From the NCBI GenBank assembly GCA_015657535.1, contig JADHZB010001968.1:113095-177094 (forward strand): a stretch of DNA of 64,000 nt, in the 5' to 3' direction. Positions 10,383-23,700 of this stretch are shown in pieces. Within the stretch, counting starts at the first letter, position 1. Every line of letters starts with the position of its first letter. A program made the translations under genes and the position numbers. Below the pieces are notes generated by a model that saw nothing but the letters and a program-made list of their open reading frames with translations, did not search any database and had not been told where the DNA came from. The DNA is from Nephromyces sp. MM_2019 (taxonomy: Eukaryota; Apicomplexa; Aconoidasida; Nephromycida).

Positions 10383-13300
10383 TTAACGTCGATCTGTTTT
10401 CCCAATTCCCCTTTTCCCAGATAATAGATGCTTTGGCTTCTTAGTACCAATGAAATGATCTCCCTCTCCTTTCATTCCTCTCATATTTCTCCTCTTTTGG
10501 CCATCTCTATGCAACTTTTCAACTAATTTTAGTTGTTTAGGTCCTGATATTCCTAAAAGCCTCTTGTTCATAACATTATTGCGATTTTTAGCTAAAATAA
10601 CAGAAGCCTTCTGCTGTTTATTGATTGTTTTGGTGACCTTTGTTGGGGCATTTTTTTCAAGAGATTCTGACGAGTCTTTAGTTGATTCTTGAACGATATC
10701 TAAATAGAGTGAACGGATAAAATTGTAAGGATGTGGTTCGAATGAATTAGGGTTATTACTTATTACCTTGCTGGTTTTCATCGGAATTTTTCAACTTATC
10801 TAATTTTGTGGTTAAGCTCCTGAGTCGACTCTTACGGTTTCGCATCTGGAAATATAATTTAAATACATTATTTACAAAGTTTTAAGTTAATTGATTGATG
10901 TCTAGGTTAATTATTTTTATATGAAGATCTAATTTTATTTATTTCAAAGCATTATCCAATCATTAGTAATAAGAAACTTCTGAAAGTTTCAAACCTACTT
11001 GCTGAGGTATCGTAAGACCACGTCGAGAACGTTGCAATTTATTTATAGCAACAATCCTTTTGGTTTCCGTGTGAATTTGCTTGATTGACTCCATAGCCTT
11101 GATGTAATCTTCATCTATTTCCTATTTGGCATGGAATATAATAAATTAATTCAAATAATATTTTAATATTATACGAGAAAAAATAATTACTGGCATTCCT
11201 TGGTTTAATAATAATTCTTCCTCTCTTTCTAACTCCTCCAATCGCTTCTCAATTTCAGGGTCAATGAAATCAATCACATTCTTTCCAGCGAAGAATTCTG
11301 GGACAGTATCATATTTCCAATCCTCCGATTCCAACATATGAAGTTCTAAATTAAAAAATATATAAATGTAAAATTAGAATAAGAATTTTTAATTTAATTT
11401 TAATTACTTCTTAAGTCATAGCTATAAACACCCGGTCCTCCCATCTCATTTTCATTATCTTTTTCAAGTTTCCTTTCTTGGATATCTTCAGTTAGCTCAA
11501 CCTGGAAAATAAAATGAATGAATTATCAAATTGAAACTTTTAAGAAGGTGAAATTTACTTGTTCTTGTAAAAGTTTTCTTTTAGCTAAAACAGATGGGGG
11601 GATATTTGGAGGTCGATGTTGAGTAATAGGAGCCTCTGTTATATAGAGCCTATGAAGAATTTTATCTGCCTTTTTATTTTCAGACTTTGAGTTTATTCGC
11701 TGTTCCAGAAGTTGCTCACAAGCCTAATAAACCAGTTACAAATATTAAGTGCTAAAGCTTGTAGTAAAGTGTGCAATTATACAACAAACCTTGTTTTTGG
11801 CTTCATCAATACCCATTCCTATAAGTGTGGATGTTTGGAAAAATTGAATGGCATCACTACCTGCAGAAAATTTTCCAATTTTAAATTAATCTATTGAAAT
11901 AAAAGTTAGTGTGATATTACTTTTTTTAATCGAATTGATGAGTTCTTGTTCTTCTTCTGTAAGTGCTTCCAATGGTCTTTTATCAACCTTGTTTAATAGA
12001 ACGATAAGCGGTTTTTTGTTAAAGAGTGGTTTGATAGAATGAAACAATTTAATTTGAGCTTCAAGTGAATATCCGCACTCCTCAGAAAGGTCTAGCATAT
12101 AAATAACTGTAGCCTGAATTATTTAAAGATAAAGAGAGGCTTGATTAAAACTTAATCAGTATTATTTTCAAGCTATGCTTATTGAGAGAAAGAAATATAC
12201 TTGGATATGAGCAAGAGCAGTTATTGCAGTCATTTCGATTGTATTTCGCTCTTCAAGAGGGTGATCCAAGATACCAGGGGTGTCGATGATCTAGTGAATG
12301 AGAGAGTTTGATTTGATAAAGAATAGACTACGGATGTAACCTTGATTTACCTGCCATCTTGTGTAGCCATAGTCAAAATGGCCAACATAAAGTGACTTGG
12401 TTGTGAATGCATATGGTTGAACTTCAACATTTGCATTGCTAACAAGGTTCATGAAGGAGGATTTCCCAACATTAGGATAGCCAGTAAGTATTAGTGTTCG
12501 CGTGTTGCTGAAAAAAATTGTGGTTTTTAAAATGAAGTGATTTGAAGTTGATAAAATTGAATTATGTGTAAAACTGATAAAGTTAATCACTAACGGGTTT
12601 ATAGAGGGTAAACGACCTAGGTGCTGCCTCACTTCTTCGAGATAAGGTAGACAAGATTTTAATTTGTTGATTGCAGTGCACATTCTCCCTAATGCAGCCC
12701 TCTTTAGCATTTTACATTTATAGAGGGAGTCTGCATACTTCAATAAGCGTATATAATCTTTCGCTATGCCATCGATCATACTTTTTAATGAATTGCATTG
12801 CCCAAGAGCTATTTTATAATGATCGCGGTCATAAAGAACATTGCAAAGATCGGAGTAAAAGGGGTGGATTTCCTATGGAAGGGTGTAAAAATTTTCATAT
12901 TACTTTTATTTTCAACGTAAAAATCTTAGCTTACATCAAGTCTTGGGAATTGGTTAATTATACCATCAAGTTTGTCATGAAATGTTTGCTGGCAAAATTT
13001 AACCTTTCTCATATAGAATGACCTGATTCTCGATATTTTGAATTGCTTGTGAACTTCAGTTGGAGTTTTCCTCTGAGTTCTGCTAAGGACAATATCAATT
13101 AGGTCCTTAACACCAGGCACTGTAGCAATTTCCTATGAAAAGTGGTTAAGGGAGAGTTTATAGTACATTTCAGTCAAATTGTCTAAGTCTGTATATAAAG
13201 ATCTATTCGAAAGCTTGCAATATATTATATATATACAAAAAATTAAGTATATAAATATTGTTCTGACTAAACATAGTTTGTTCAGAATTAGGTAGATCTT

Positions 13301-13524
13301 CTGCATGTGGTTCTTATATAAATAAAGTGGTAATGTTGACTTGGAATTGGTAGCTGGTTTAAGTTTAGCTCAAAGTTAGTTAAATTACTTATTGTGTTTT
13401 TGATTCGGTAGTATGTAGCTTTCAGTTATGTTTGATTAGCATGTTACTTTCACGAAGTTCAGTATAAATTTGTAGAGTGAGTAAATAGAAGCTTTACCTT
13501 GAAGCGGTAGAGGTCTGACGCCAT
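10383..13524 (-). CDS. NOG1: Nucleolar GTP-binding protein 1 (60S subunit assembly GTPase)
   Basis: Thirteen minus-strand exons: 13498-13524, 12935-13132, 12595-12872, 12351-12507, 12201-12290, 11921-12113, 11790-11860, 11559-11723, 11408-11501, 11191-11345, 10999-11121, 10767-10845 and 10383-10699. They give 648 residues, the usual NOG1 length (yeast 647), with every phase closing. NOG1 binds pre-60S particles in the nucleolus and leaves in the cytoplasm. The N-terminal helical domain reads [23 protein letters not shown] and [10 protein letters not shown]. The GTPase has GYPNVGKS (177-184), DTPG (223-226) and NKVD (291-294), with [13 protein letters not shown] between the first two. The C terminus ends in [17 protein letters not shown], the conserved NOG1 tail. 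The first exon codes for only nine residues (MASDLYRFK) and is set apart by the gene's longest intron (13133-13497). No regulatory motif is evident. Confidence 0.96.
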
Positions 13525-15720
13525 GATGATAAGGACAAAAATATCTGGGATTATAGGCTATATAAATCAGTTTTTTAGAGTAAATATGATTCTTTAACGA
13601 GTTATTGAAGAAAGTTTAAGAGTAAGTTGTTTCAAAAAAAAATCAATATGAATGAAAAAATGCTAATCAATATTTGATATGAAGGGGTTAAATTTATACG
13701 ACACTGGTTTAATAGGTATAATTAACATCTAATATGATTATAGTTTAATATATCTAGCATATCCTTATCTTTGGTTTTATTTCAAATTCAAACACTGCAA
13801 TATGCTAATTCTTGGCAACTGAACTTTGAGCTTACTCACCTATCAGTATAGGCTAGTGTATAAATCAAACTCGAGTCATTTATTCTGCTTAGTCCGATGG
13901 GTAAGTAAAAAAATTTATTTCAAAACAAGCTTGCATCTTCGATAAGGCTTAAAAGGCTACTCGTTACAAGCTATTAGAAAGTAGACTTAAAATGACTTTT
14001 TAAGCACTAGGTGAACCTTCTTTAACAAGGAGCATGTCCTGTTTTATTGCTAACATTTTTTTGTTTAGAATAGGCTTTATAATTGACTAGGTTCAGAACG
14101 TTAATTAAAATTATTAATATACATAAAACCTATGACACACCAAAGCTTTAGGAGGACCTTACAACCCATAAAATGCAAAGCCACAATAACTATAAAATGA
14201 ATCTTTTAGAAGGTATGTGACATAACTAAACACTCAACCAAGAACTTGTGAAACAGCTATGGTTTCTTTTCTTAAGCTTGATGCGCACATTGAAATGTCA
14301 TTCATTGCTTATAGAATATCAATCTTGAGTGATTATAAAAAGTGAAAATTGAAGAAAAAATTTATCATAAATTAGCACCGACAGTTTTACAGTTAAATTC
14401 CTCTGCTCTAAAGTTATTATAAAGCATTTAGGAATATTAAAAACTGAGCATATTCTGTAACATTTTTTCTGGATTTAGTTTGAAAAGCTTGGATATCTAG
14501 CTTTCAAGGCATATAAATGATTACTATGTCTATGAAATACTCCTAAAAGAGTAGTGTGTACATGAGTTGTTAAGTATGTATTTCATTTTGAAGGCACAGC
14601 AAAATAGTCATAGAACAAGGCATACATATTGTGTTTAAAGATTGTTTAATGCATGGTTCTTGACAATATTTTGTTTTTTATTCAAAAAGTTGCTATCTCA
14701 AGGAAATAGTATCCTTTTAAAGTAATCAGATAAAAATTTGTTAGCCTAATTCAAACTCTAAACCATCCATTAAGCATTGAAAGGACTACATACTAAATTA
14801 TAAGCCATATTTGTGTCTAAACTACTTTTAAATAAAAAAGTGAATTTATTCTCTTTTTATTTAACAAAAATAGTCAACTTTATCAAGTTTCTCAAATTTA
14901 TAAAAGTAACATGAACATAAAATGTACGACTAAAATGCCTATAGTGTGAAATAAAAATGAACCTAGAGATAAATGACATTATCAAAAGGCTTGAGAAATA
15001 AAGATGAGCACATCAGTCAAAATTAGAAGCACATCCAGCTTAAAGCTTGATAGCTATGAATTGTAAGCTTCTATTTTTAAGTCAGAGAAAAGGATTTCAA
15101 GTTCTAACAAAAATTAGCCAAACTACTAAGTCTGGTAACTTTTTAATCATTTCACTCTAATGAATTATTTTTCTATAGTTAGACCAAATAAACAGTTTTT
15201 ATAAGCTTAAGTTTAAGGCAGTTTGGAACAAAAATAACTGGTGTCTTCTAGGTGTTTAGATTGCTAAGTAATAATTAACAAAAACAGCTAGCCTGATTAG
15301 TTAATTACATAAACTTAATAGGATTTAGAGAAAAGTCTTAATATTTTTTAAATTTTGTACTAACAGTTTATCTTGGGCAGTTTTTGCTGTAAATCTTAAC
15401 TTTCAATATGTTATGTTTTAAATTTTGAATATATAGGTTAATTGTATTGAGTTTTATAAAAAAAAACTTTAGTATAATTTTCTTTATTCAGTGTCTTAAA
15501 AAGGCATCATTTAGAGATCCATTGAAAAATAAAGGAGCAGGCCATTGAATTACCATAAAACACTTATAAACATAACAACATACCATCATAATACCAATTT
15601 TTTAGTATCAAAGCTTAAAATAAGCAAAATTAAAGCTCTTTAAAGATAAAACTCGTAAATTTTTACAGAATTAAAAAGCCCAAAAACTTTTAAATAAATT
15701 CATAAACAAACTAGGGCAAA
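13525..15720. other. 2.2-kb spacer without a supported gene
   Basis: Lies between the divergent starts of NOG1 (-) and a membrane protein (+). Both strands were read. Only short open frames appear, the best being about 20 codons at 15004. AAGCTT and similar words recur through 13.9-15.3 kb without forming an ordered repeat. No tRNA-like A and B boxes were recognised. Confidence 0.5.
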
Positions 15721-17164
15721 ATGTCTAATGTAATTTATGATGAGCCATTTGAATTATCACAACAAATAGACCCCCCCAACGATTTAGAAAATACAAAAGA
15801 TGAGAGTTTTAATAATCAAGCAGCTCTCGAAGACACAAAGAAGCAATATTACTTCGATACAATTTTGTTTTTTGGACTTTTCATAGGTTTCAGCGTTTTG
15901 GCAGTAACAATTGTTTGTTTTACCATCGGGGAAATAAGCCTGGCTCTTGTAAATCTGCTTATTGGATCTATTATTATCACAAACGTTCACCTCCGATTAC
16001 TCCACTACAGTATTTTCGCAATAACAATGTGCACCTCTGGGCTTGCTTACGATTTTTATAATGCTTTTGCAATCAATAAAAACACAAACGAAATTAATCA
16101 CTATTTAATACTGCATACAGTAGGTAAGATTTATTTCCTTGGAGTAAATCGATCTCTGAAGTTACCAGAAATAGAAAAAATCATTTGGTTTTTATTTCAG
16201 ATATTTTATCGTTTTCCCTAAAGGTCTTAAGTTTGGTTAATCTGTTCCTGTTTACACTGTACTTTCCGAAGTATAAGAATGTTTCATTGACATATCTTAT
16301 TAGGGGAATTGGCTTCAATTATTGCTGGAGGGCTATACTCTCTGCAAGCATTCATCTTGGAAATTTTGTCATTTTTCTCATCTTAAAGAAACCATTACTG
16401 GCAACACTTAATGTTATAACAGCTTGCTTATTATTTAAGTCAAAAATTTTTCAACTTAAGACGGATTACCATAACTTTATAGCTAATTTCACTCATTCTA
16501 TATTACTTTTTTGTATTTTTATAGCATTATTTGCTTACTCTCCATACATGAGCTATAAATTTCCTAGTGAGGGTTATACTAATCCCTCGATAATATTATT
16601 TTTATTTCTCATGCAAGTTCTAAACTTCCTAGAATTGGCCTTTTATTCTAAAATGACTTTTGATCTATCACAAGAGACATCAAATTTTGATGCAACTAAA
16701 ACGTAAGCTTGAAACTTATTAATTACTTTTGTTTATATTCCGAAAAATTGTTGCTCCCCTAGACAAGAGACAGAACAACTGAAGAAGGTCGTAACCCATG
16801 ATATAAAAGGTAATAAAAAAAAAATGCTTAAATAAATTAAACTTTGATTTCCCAAAGAATCATTTCCTATGTATACTTCAGATAATGCACATTATGGCAC
16901 AAAATTTCAAGACTCCTCAATTCAAAGCCGTGAGGTAAAATTTTTTAAACAATCTAATATTATGAAATAAGATAAATTTATCCGCAGATGTTGGCAAATC
17001 AATATACAAATACTAAAACACAATCAGCTCAAGGTATTTATAAGCTTTTAAAATTGACAATTAGCCTCGTGATGATTTTTGTTGCCATTTCAGATTATAA
17101 CTCACACCAAGACATACAACATAGTGTGAGAACTAGCACTCCCCTAGATCATACTCCTACTTAG
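15721..17164 (+). CDS. Orphan multi-pass membrane protein
   Basis: Six exons, 15721-16123, 16201-16702, 16763-16809, 16882-16934, 16988-17033 and 17094-17164, give 373 residues with phases 1,2,1,0,1. A polar N-terminal segment of about 42 residues leads into roughly eight hydrophobic helices between residues 43 and 310, for example TILFFGLFIGFSVLAVTIVC, LLHYSIFAITMCTSGLA and ILLFCIFIALFAYSPYM. The last about 65 residues are polar, encoded by four small exons, and look disordered. No transporter signature, DHHC, rhomboid or other catalytic motif is visible, and there is no cleavable signal peptide. Family not recognised. It could be a transporter-like or channel-like integral protein of the secretory route or an inner membrane, but that is only inference from topology. 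The two long exons carry all the membrane helices. Confidence 0.75.
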
Positions 17165-18106
17165 ATGTAATTCAAATTTATAGATTTCTATGACCAATTT
17201 GTTAAAATATAATTATGATAGGTTTTATATTCATTAAAAATCGATTTCCTACGAAATTCCTTTGTGAAGTCACAATGGCATTGAAATTTAGTGTGAACTT
17301 ACCAAAACTATATAATATTTGATATTTCAATATTTCCAAAATTCTTGCATATCTTAATTCGATTCAATTTCAGATAAAATAAATCCCTTAATTTCCTTAA
17401 TCACATCGAGGTAAGTATACAAATCGAGGCCCCACTATCAGCTAAATTAAAAGATATACTCACTCGATTTAAATTAAGTTCTATAATAATATTGTCATTA
17501 TACAGTGAGGATATTTCATAAATGCTTAAACATATATATATTCTATGATAAAATTCGTATGATATTTAATTTTATTTTCAGTGTACAACCAAGATAGTTC
17601 TCCATTTATTAATTAAGCAATCCTGGATTAAATTCCTATTAAATTTTTGCTTTTATAAAATGGAAGGAAATTTATGATAATACTTGGTTGATTTCTAGCT
17701 AAGTACTAAATTTAGGCCTATAGTGGTTTAAAATATATTTGTTTTGTTGCTATCATTATAGGTCATAACTTTGTTTTGTGAATTTTTAAATTAACCAAGA
17801 TTTCTATAATTTATAAAAACACTAGTATTTCATTATTAAGCATAAGATTTTATAATATACTCCGATAAATTAAAACTTGTATAAATTAATATTATTTTCC
17901 TTAGTTTTTAAATACAATCAGTAAATAATGTAAAAATTATTTTTCCAAATTTGAGCTCAACTAATTAATTACAGTAATTAGTTATAAAAAGTTTATAGGT
18001 TATTTGACTAAAAAACATTGAGTTTCAGTTGCGGTGTTAATTTTTTATTATTAAGTACATGATAAGATAGAGATGAGGATTTTAATTTACATTGGTAAGT
18101 TAATTG
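17165..18106. other. Convergent spacer without a supported gene
   Basis: About 940 bases between the stop of the membrane-protein gene (+) and the stop of the helical orphan (-). Very A+T rich, with no open frame above about 30 codons that reads like protein. Confidence 0.55.
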
Positions 18107-20720
18107 TCATTGTGTTATGGCTAGTGCACTAGCACGTTCAGCTTGAGAAACCACTAATTGTGCGAGTTTCCGGTTTAAAGAGCACTTTATATTTACGTGC
18201 TCATCTTTTGAGTTATTTGTTCCAAGGTTTCTTAGTACGTTAGCCATCCAGCCACATTGTACTTTGGGTGGTTTATAAAATCTCTTTCTCAGTTCGGGCA
18301 GAAAATTTATATTTCTAACATCCGTTATGCTAGCCATGTAAATGAGTAGGTTGGAAATGAGACTATGGCTATAATTTTCATAAGAGTTGTCCAGTTTTCT
18401 TGATTGAATAATACTGTATAGCCAGCTACAGCTTTGTACAAAGTCATAATCTGGCTCAAAAATAGTAGAAATCTTGTTGCTATCACTAGAATTTTGATCG
18501 TCGGTTTTTATACAAGGTGATCTTTCCACATAGTTCTTATCATCATTATATTCATCGTTTGTGAATAAGTTAGACTCGAAAGGTCTTAAGTATGATTTTT
18601 CTTGGGCATTTTCCTCTTGTAAATTTAAGATGGGGCTAGATCTCCTCATATTTAAGTAGTTTTTTAGTAGAAAATATAACTGTAATAAAGGTATTCCTTT
18701 ATTCATTCCCAATGTTAATGGTTTTACATCTATTTTGGGATCAATTTTGAGAATGGATTTTGATAGACTCAATGCTAGCTCTTCTAATTTCTTAAAATTG
18801 TTTATCAATAATTCGGGGTTATAAGAAAAAAGACGTAGGCAAATATATTCTGTGACTGTTAACAAAGAGTTTATGCCAAAGTATTCGTTTTTGAGTACGT
18901 CGAAAAATTTGTGAGGATTTAAGGCGCATATATTTGTAACTTGTTGGATTACAAAGGCCTGTATATTACATAAAAATTTAAATCTATAGCTATAGTTGAA
19001 AAATTTAGTTTTTTAACATTAAACTAAGCCTTACTACAATATTAAGAATTGTTTTTAATTCTTGTGCTGATTTGAAGTGGGTTTCTTCTAGATATAAGAA
19101 GCTAATAAGAAGTGACAAACTTGCTGATTTTATTCCTAATCTATATTTACATTTGAGATTATCTTTTATGTCATCATCAAAAATCGGCCATTTGTATTCT
19201 TGAGATATGTAGTGTAAAGAAGTAGAATTATTTCATGAATGAATATGAGAGTTTACCTGACTCTATAAAATGTGTTGAAACTAATTCACGAATTAGTATT
19301 TCTAAGATTCCTAAACCTTTAGCAGTTAAAAAAGATTGCGGTATCCTTTTATTAGCTTGATATGCAGCTGGGATCCCGAACTCATCTCTATAAATAGCAA
19401 CTTTACGTAGTTTCCGACTAAGTTCGCAACATTCACATGGACATCTGGGTAATTAAACAAATTTCAATCAATATATGTGTTAGCATTAGAATAGGTATCC
19501 AAAAAATTACTATTAAATAAATTTTTTATAAAAGATTTATAGTTATAAAAAATTTACAAGTTAAAAAATTCATAAAAATCAAAAGTTACACCTTAGCCCG
19601 AGATTTAAAACATTTTGTGAGGCCATTAATAGAATGTGCGTTGGTAGGTCCTCCACAAAGCCTAACCCGAGGCCTAAAGCTAAAATTGAACATATTAAAT
19701 TGCTAACTTCACTTGATGTTATCGGATTCTTAAAGGTACAATTTTCCATCAATGATTTGATAATTTTTGATGAGATGGAATAATTGAACAATTCGGCTAC
19801 AGCTGGCGTCTAAAGGGGTTTAACATGTGACTTTTAATTTATTGAAAGAAATTTAGTGTAGATTTCGTATCTATGTCAGTTTGTTTAGTAACTAATTAAG
19901 TGCACGTTCATGTGTTTATCAAAAGTAATGAAGTTAAGGCAATCTAGTATAGGGTGTTAGATGAAGCTTATTTCTATTAGTAAATATGAAAACTTTACTT
20001 TGTGTTTCTGTATAATAGCCCTAGTATATAAATTGCTATAAATTTTTACTTAATGTAATATTTCTTATTTTATTTTGTTTAGATAATTTACCACACGATG
20101 TTGAGGGTATGTAGAGACTGCTATTGCCAAATTTGAGATAGCTAGAGCGAATCCATCGGTGTAGTTATTTACAAAATATTTCCTAGGGTTGGAAATCAAT
20201 TCCAGATGTAAACGACAAAAGTTATTCATAAGGCTCATTTCTTGATGTTTCCAATTTATATCTATATAAAACCTATCTCGTTCGGTGAGAAAATATGTTA
20301 AAATTGGCAAATCTCCTATATGATCATCATAACTTGGATGAGATATACTTGATAATAAGGAAAATTCCTGAAAAATTGAAATATTACACATAAAATTTTA
20401 ATAGAAGTCATATATTATATAATTAGTCTCAGTATAATACTCGCTTTAAATACCTCAAGAAGTGGTATAAGAATGTAAAAATACTCCGTTTTCTGTATTA
20501 CAAGTTCAATAATTTTGCACAATTTTTCAATTCCTCCTTCTTCGCAGAATTCTACTACTTGCTCATAATTTTTGAGAGCATCAGCTATCTTAGGATAAAA
20601 CCATTGAATGAGTTGTACAATTTCTTCTTGTTCAATAAGGGTGTTTGCGGTATTTAGGATTTCAGTTATATATCCAGTTCCAGCTAGATCATTTAAAAAA
20701 TCAGTATCTACTGTTACCAT
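18107..20720 (-). CDS. Orphan large helical (possibly HEAT/ARM-type) protein
   Basis: Six minus-strand exons, 20454-20720, 20092-20367, 19592-19809, 19257-19444, 19035-19198 and 18107-18958, give 654 residues with phases 0,0,2,1,0. The chain is a long run of amphipathic helices without coiled-coil spacing, such as GYITEILNTANTLIEQEEIV, ISNLAIAVSTYPQHRV and SNLICSILALGLGLGFVEDL. This suggests an alpha-solenoid, though no repeat register is clean. A Cys cluster (CPCECCEL) sits near residue 255. A polar low-complexity stretch lies around residues 460-520. No catalytic motif, signal or membrane helix is seen. The 5' end is uncertain. A stretch at 20767-20881 (LSQILVHLGVRLDLCNK and onward) joins in phase to 20710 over a 56-nt intron and would give an earlier start, for example the Met at 20797. 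Function unknown. Confidence 0.72.
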
Positions 20721-23700
20721 TTTCGCACTTTCTTGGTAATTACTAGGTTGGTGATTATTTGATAACTATTGTCATTAATTTTAATGTCTTGAAACATAAA
20801 ATTTTTGTTACAAAGGTCAAGGCGCACACCCAAATGTACTAATATTTGAGATAGCTTTTTCACCTTGAAATCAATTGTTAACTAAAATATAGCCAAGGTA
20901 TCGTTACATGATCCTAAATTATATTACCAAGAGTAATCAGATAATAATTATTTACTAATTCCAAATGCAATCAAGATGATCTATATATAAATATAATTTC
21001 ATTAAAAGAGTAATAAGTTTCATTTTTAAAATATCTCTCAAACTGAACAGCTTCAGTTATAATTGTGTATTACGTGTATAATTATTTTAAGCGTAATTCT
21101 AGTAGTGTACATAAAATCCTGTATTGTGTCCAAGATCAATCAGGAAATCCACAAAAAGTAGATAATAATACTGATGAAATGACAGTTGTTCACCTCTTGA
21201 GAGGCTCTTTCATGAACTCTTTTTTGATATTACTCACATGATAGCTTGGATAACAAGATATGAAAAATATCAACCAAAATGAAATAATTAAGTCTTGTTA
21301 ATCTTCTATAAGCATGCTACCTGTACTCGGGATAGCTTTTGTTACCGAAAATCTTATTTATACTCCAATTAATTTACACTCTAACAAATTGTTATAACGT
21401 TTAAGCTCGCCTTTAATTCAAAAGTCACAAAGCTATTAATGAATTGTAACAACGCCAAGCTTAACTCACTATTGGAACTGTGTCATGACTATAAAACATT
21501 CGAATGGTTTTAAAAATTAATATATATGATGCATTTCCTGTTATCAATAAAAATATATTGATAGTAGATATTAGTTCACAATTTAGTGTCTGATTACTAT
21601 TTGACATTTATTCAGCATTTTAAAATTATATGAGATTACTTAAAATTTATTTTATACGATTTAATACTAGCTCAACGTTATTAATATTGGCTTACGATTT
21701 AACAGTTTGCATTTGTTTAAACTTATGTGCTCAGTACTATTTAATGCTTATTCAATATCTAGGGAAGATTAAAACTTGATACTTGTGTTTTATTTAACTT
21801 TTGAGTTATACATTACTGCTGTAAAATGATTTACACTTGTTCTAAATTGATAGGCAGTTTGTGTCTTTCATTAAAGTTTTGCTTATGATTGATTAAAGTA
21901 GACTTTTTGCATTAACTTAAAGAATGGATACTTTTTATAAGTATCTCTAATTTACAGGCTTTTTCTCTATAGAATTAATTTCATATCCTTAGTGAATTAG
22001 AATTGAATTATATTGAATTTAAATACTAATTTAGTGCTTTTATTATCTGTGAAGTGGAAGCAATATATATATAATATACAATTGAGATGCAACGCTCTAA
22101 AGTTTATATATGTCTATACAAATATGAAAAGATTCAAAAGGAAGGGTAAGAATCATTTTACTATAAACATAGATGCTTATATACTAAACTTTAATAACAT
22201 GTAAATGGAAACCAATGGACGAAAATAATCTTGATCTTATTCCAAAACACACCAAATTAACAATGATTTAAATTTGCACTCGTACAAAATTTTTAGACTA
22301 CACCAAAACAAATGCTTACAAGGCATAAGATAAACTCCAAAGAAACTGGTGCATGAACCACATACCCTCACACTACCACTTCCACGTATCCCAGATCTCC
22401 AGATTCCCCCCACCCACACTTATTTCATACAAAAATATACACATAGCACTCTAACCACATACAAACATTGTTATTTATACAATGGCTTACTATTAAGACC
22501 CCACCCATTTTATAGCCAACTAGTAGTTCTTCTGAATGTGCTCCCACCATAGCCCTTTATAAGCACGTTCTGAGCAAAACTTTAAAATTTTATTATTTAC
22601 GTTACAATACTAATTTATCTTCATATTTACACTCTTGATATTACATAGGCAATTAAACTCGGGCAAGTCACACGCCACACTAATATAAATGTCCATACAT
22701 AGCTATAATTTCACTCCGGGTGCAGTTATAAACCAAAACGAACATAGATAGAGATACGCACACTTATTTGTTGACTAGATATTAACTTGCTACAAATATA
22801 ATTTAAATTTGATTAAGCCCTAAAACAAAATAAGATGTATTTTTTCAAAATTCCTCATTTAATTACTACTATGATGACGATGTTTTATGTGACCAAGTAC
22901 CCTGGGGAGGATTCATATATCTGATCCTTTTGTCAATTCTCGAAAGAGCTACAATTTGTAAAATTATCCCTGTTAAACATCACAAACCTCTCTTAATATT
23001 TATGCGTATATATGTGTTTATCTATTTATTTATTTATTTTCTGAATAACTTATACCTATACCTTGAGATATATACGCCCTCCACCAATGAGGGACCCATT
23101 TCAAGACATTAAATCCTAGTCCCTATATGAAACAACTTTTACTTTTTTAGCAACTGAACCAGATTCCTTGAACAACTTGATAAAAAAGAAATATAGATTC
23201 GAATAGATATATATGCCATCTTGCATAACAAATCTTTTTAGTGACAAAATTTTCGAGGAACTCGATTTTACACACTAGAGGAGAATATAATAAAACATTT
23301 ATCAGAGTACCATAAAAATCTACTAAGTTACATTTATTAGACTCCTACCCTTAAGAAACCGAATTATAAAACCATATTTACACTCGAAACATACTACATC
23401 GCTGGGACACTTGTACGATCAACATTTGTTAATAACTCACAAAACACAAACATCGCATGTAGATCCACTAATTTCAACCACTTCAAACTGTAAGCAATAT
23501 CTCACATATCCTGGATAGCATAACTTAACAATCTCCACATAGCCCCTTCCACACACAACACACCGCAGCCACCCAAAATTTGCAGAAAACTTCTAACACA
23601 CACTTGAATCGAATGGTATACCTAAATTAATTTGAAAAGAAAAGCTCATTAAACGAAATTTTAACAGAATCCCAAAACAGACTTATCCTGAAAGGTATAA

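Noticed and set aside
12671..13021. 116-codon plus-strand frame
   Set aside because: Antisense of NOG1 exons 2 and 3, which have unambiguous NOG1 sequence.
15004..15174. Possible two-exon mini-gene reading MSTSVKIRSTSSLKLDSYE
   Set aside because: Needs an intron of about 19 nt, too short to splice; no homology.
22013..22204. 63-codon frame
   Set aside because: Chance frame; no support from composition or splice sites.
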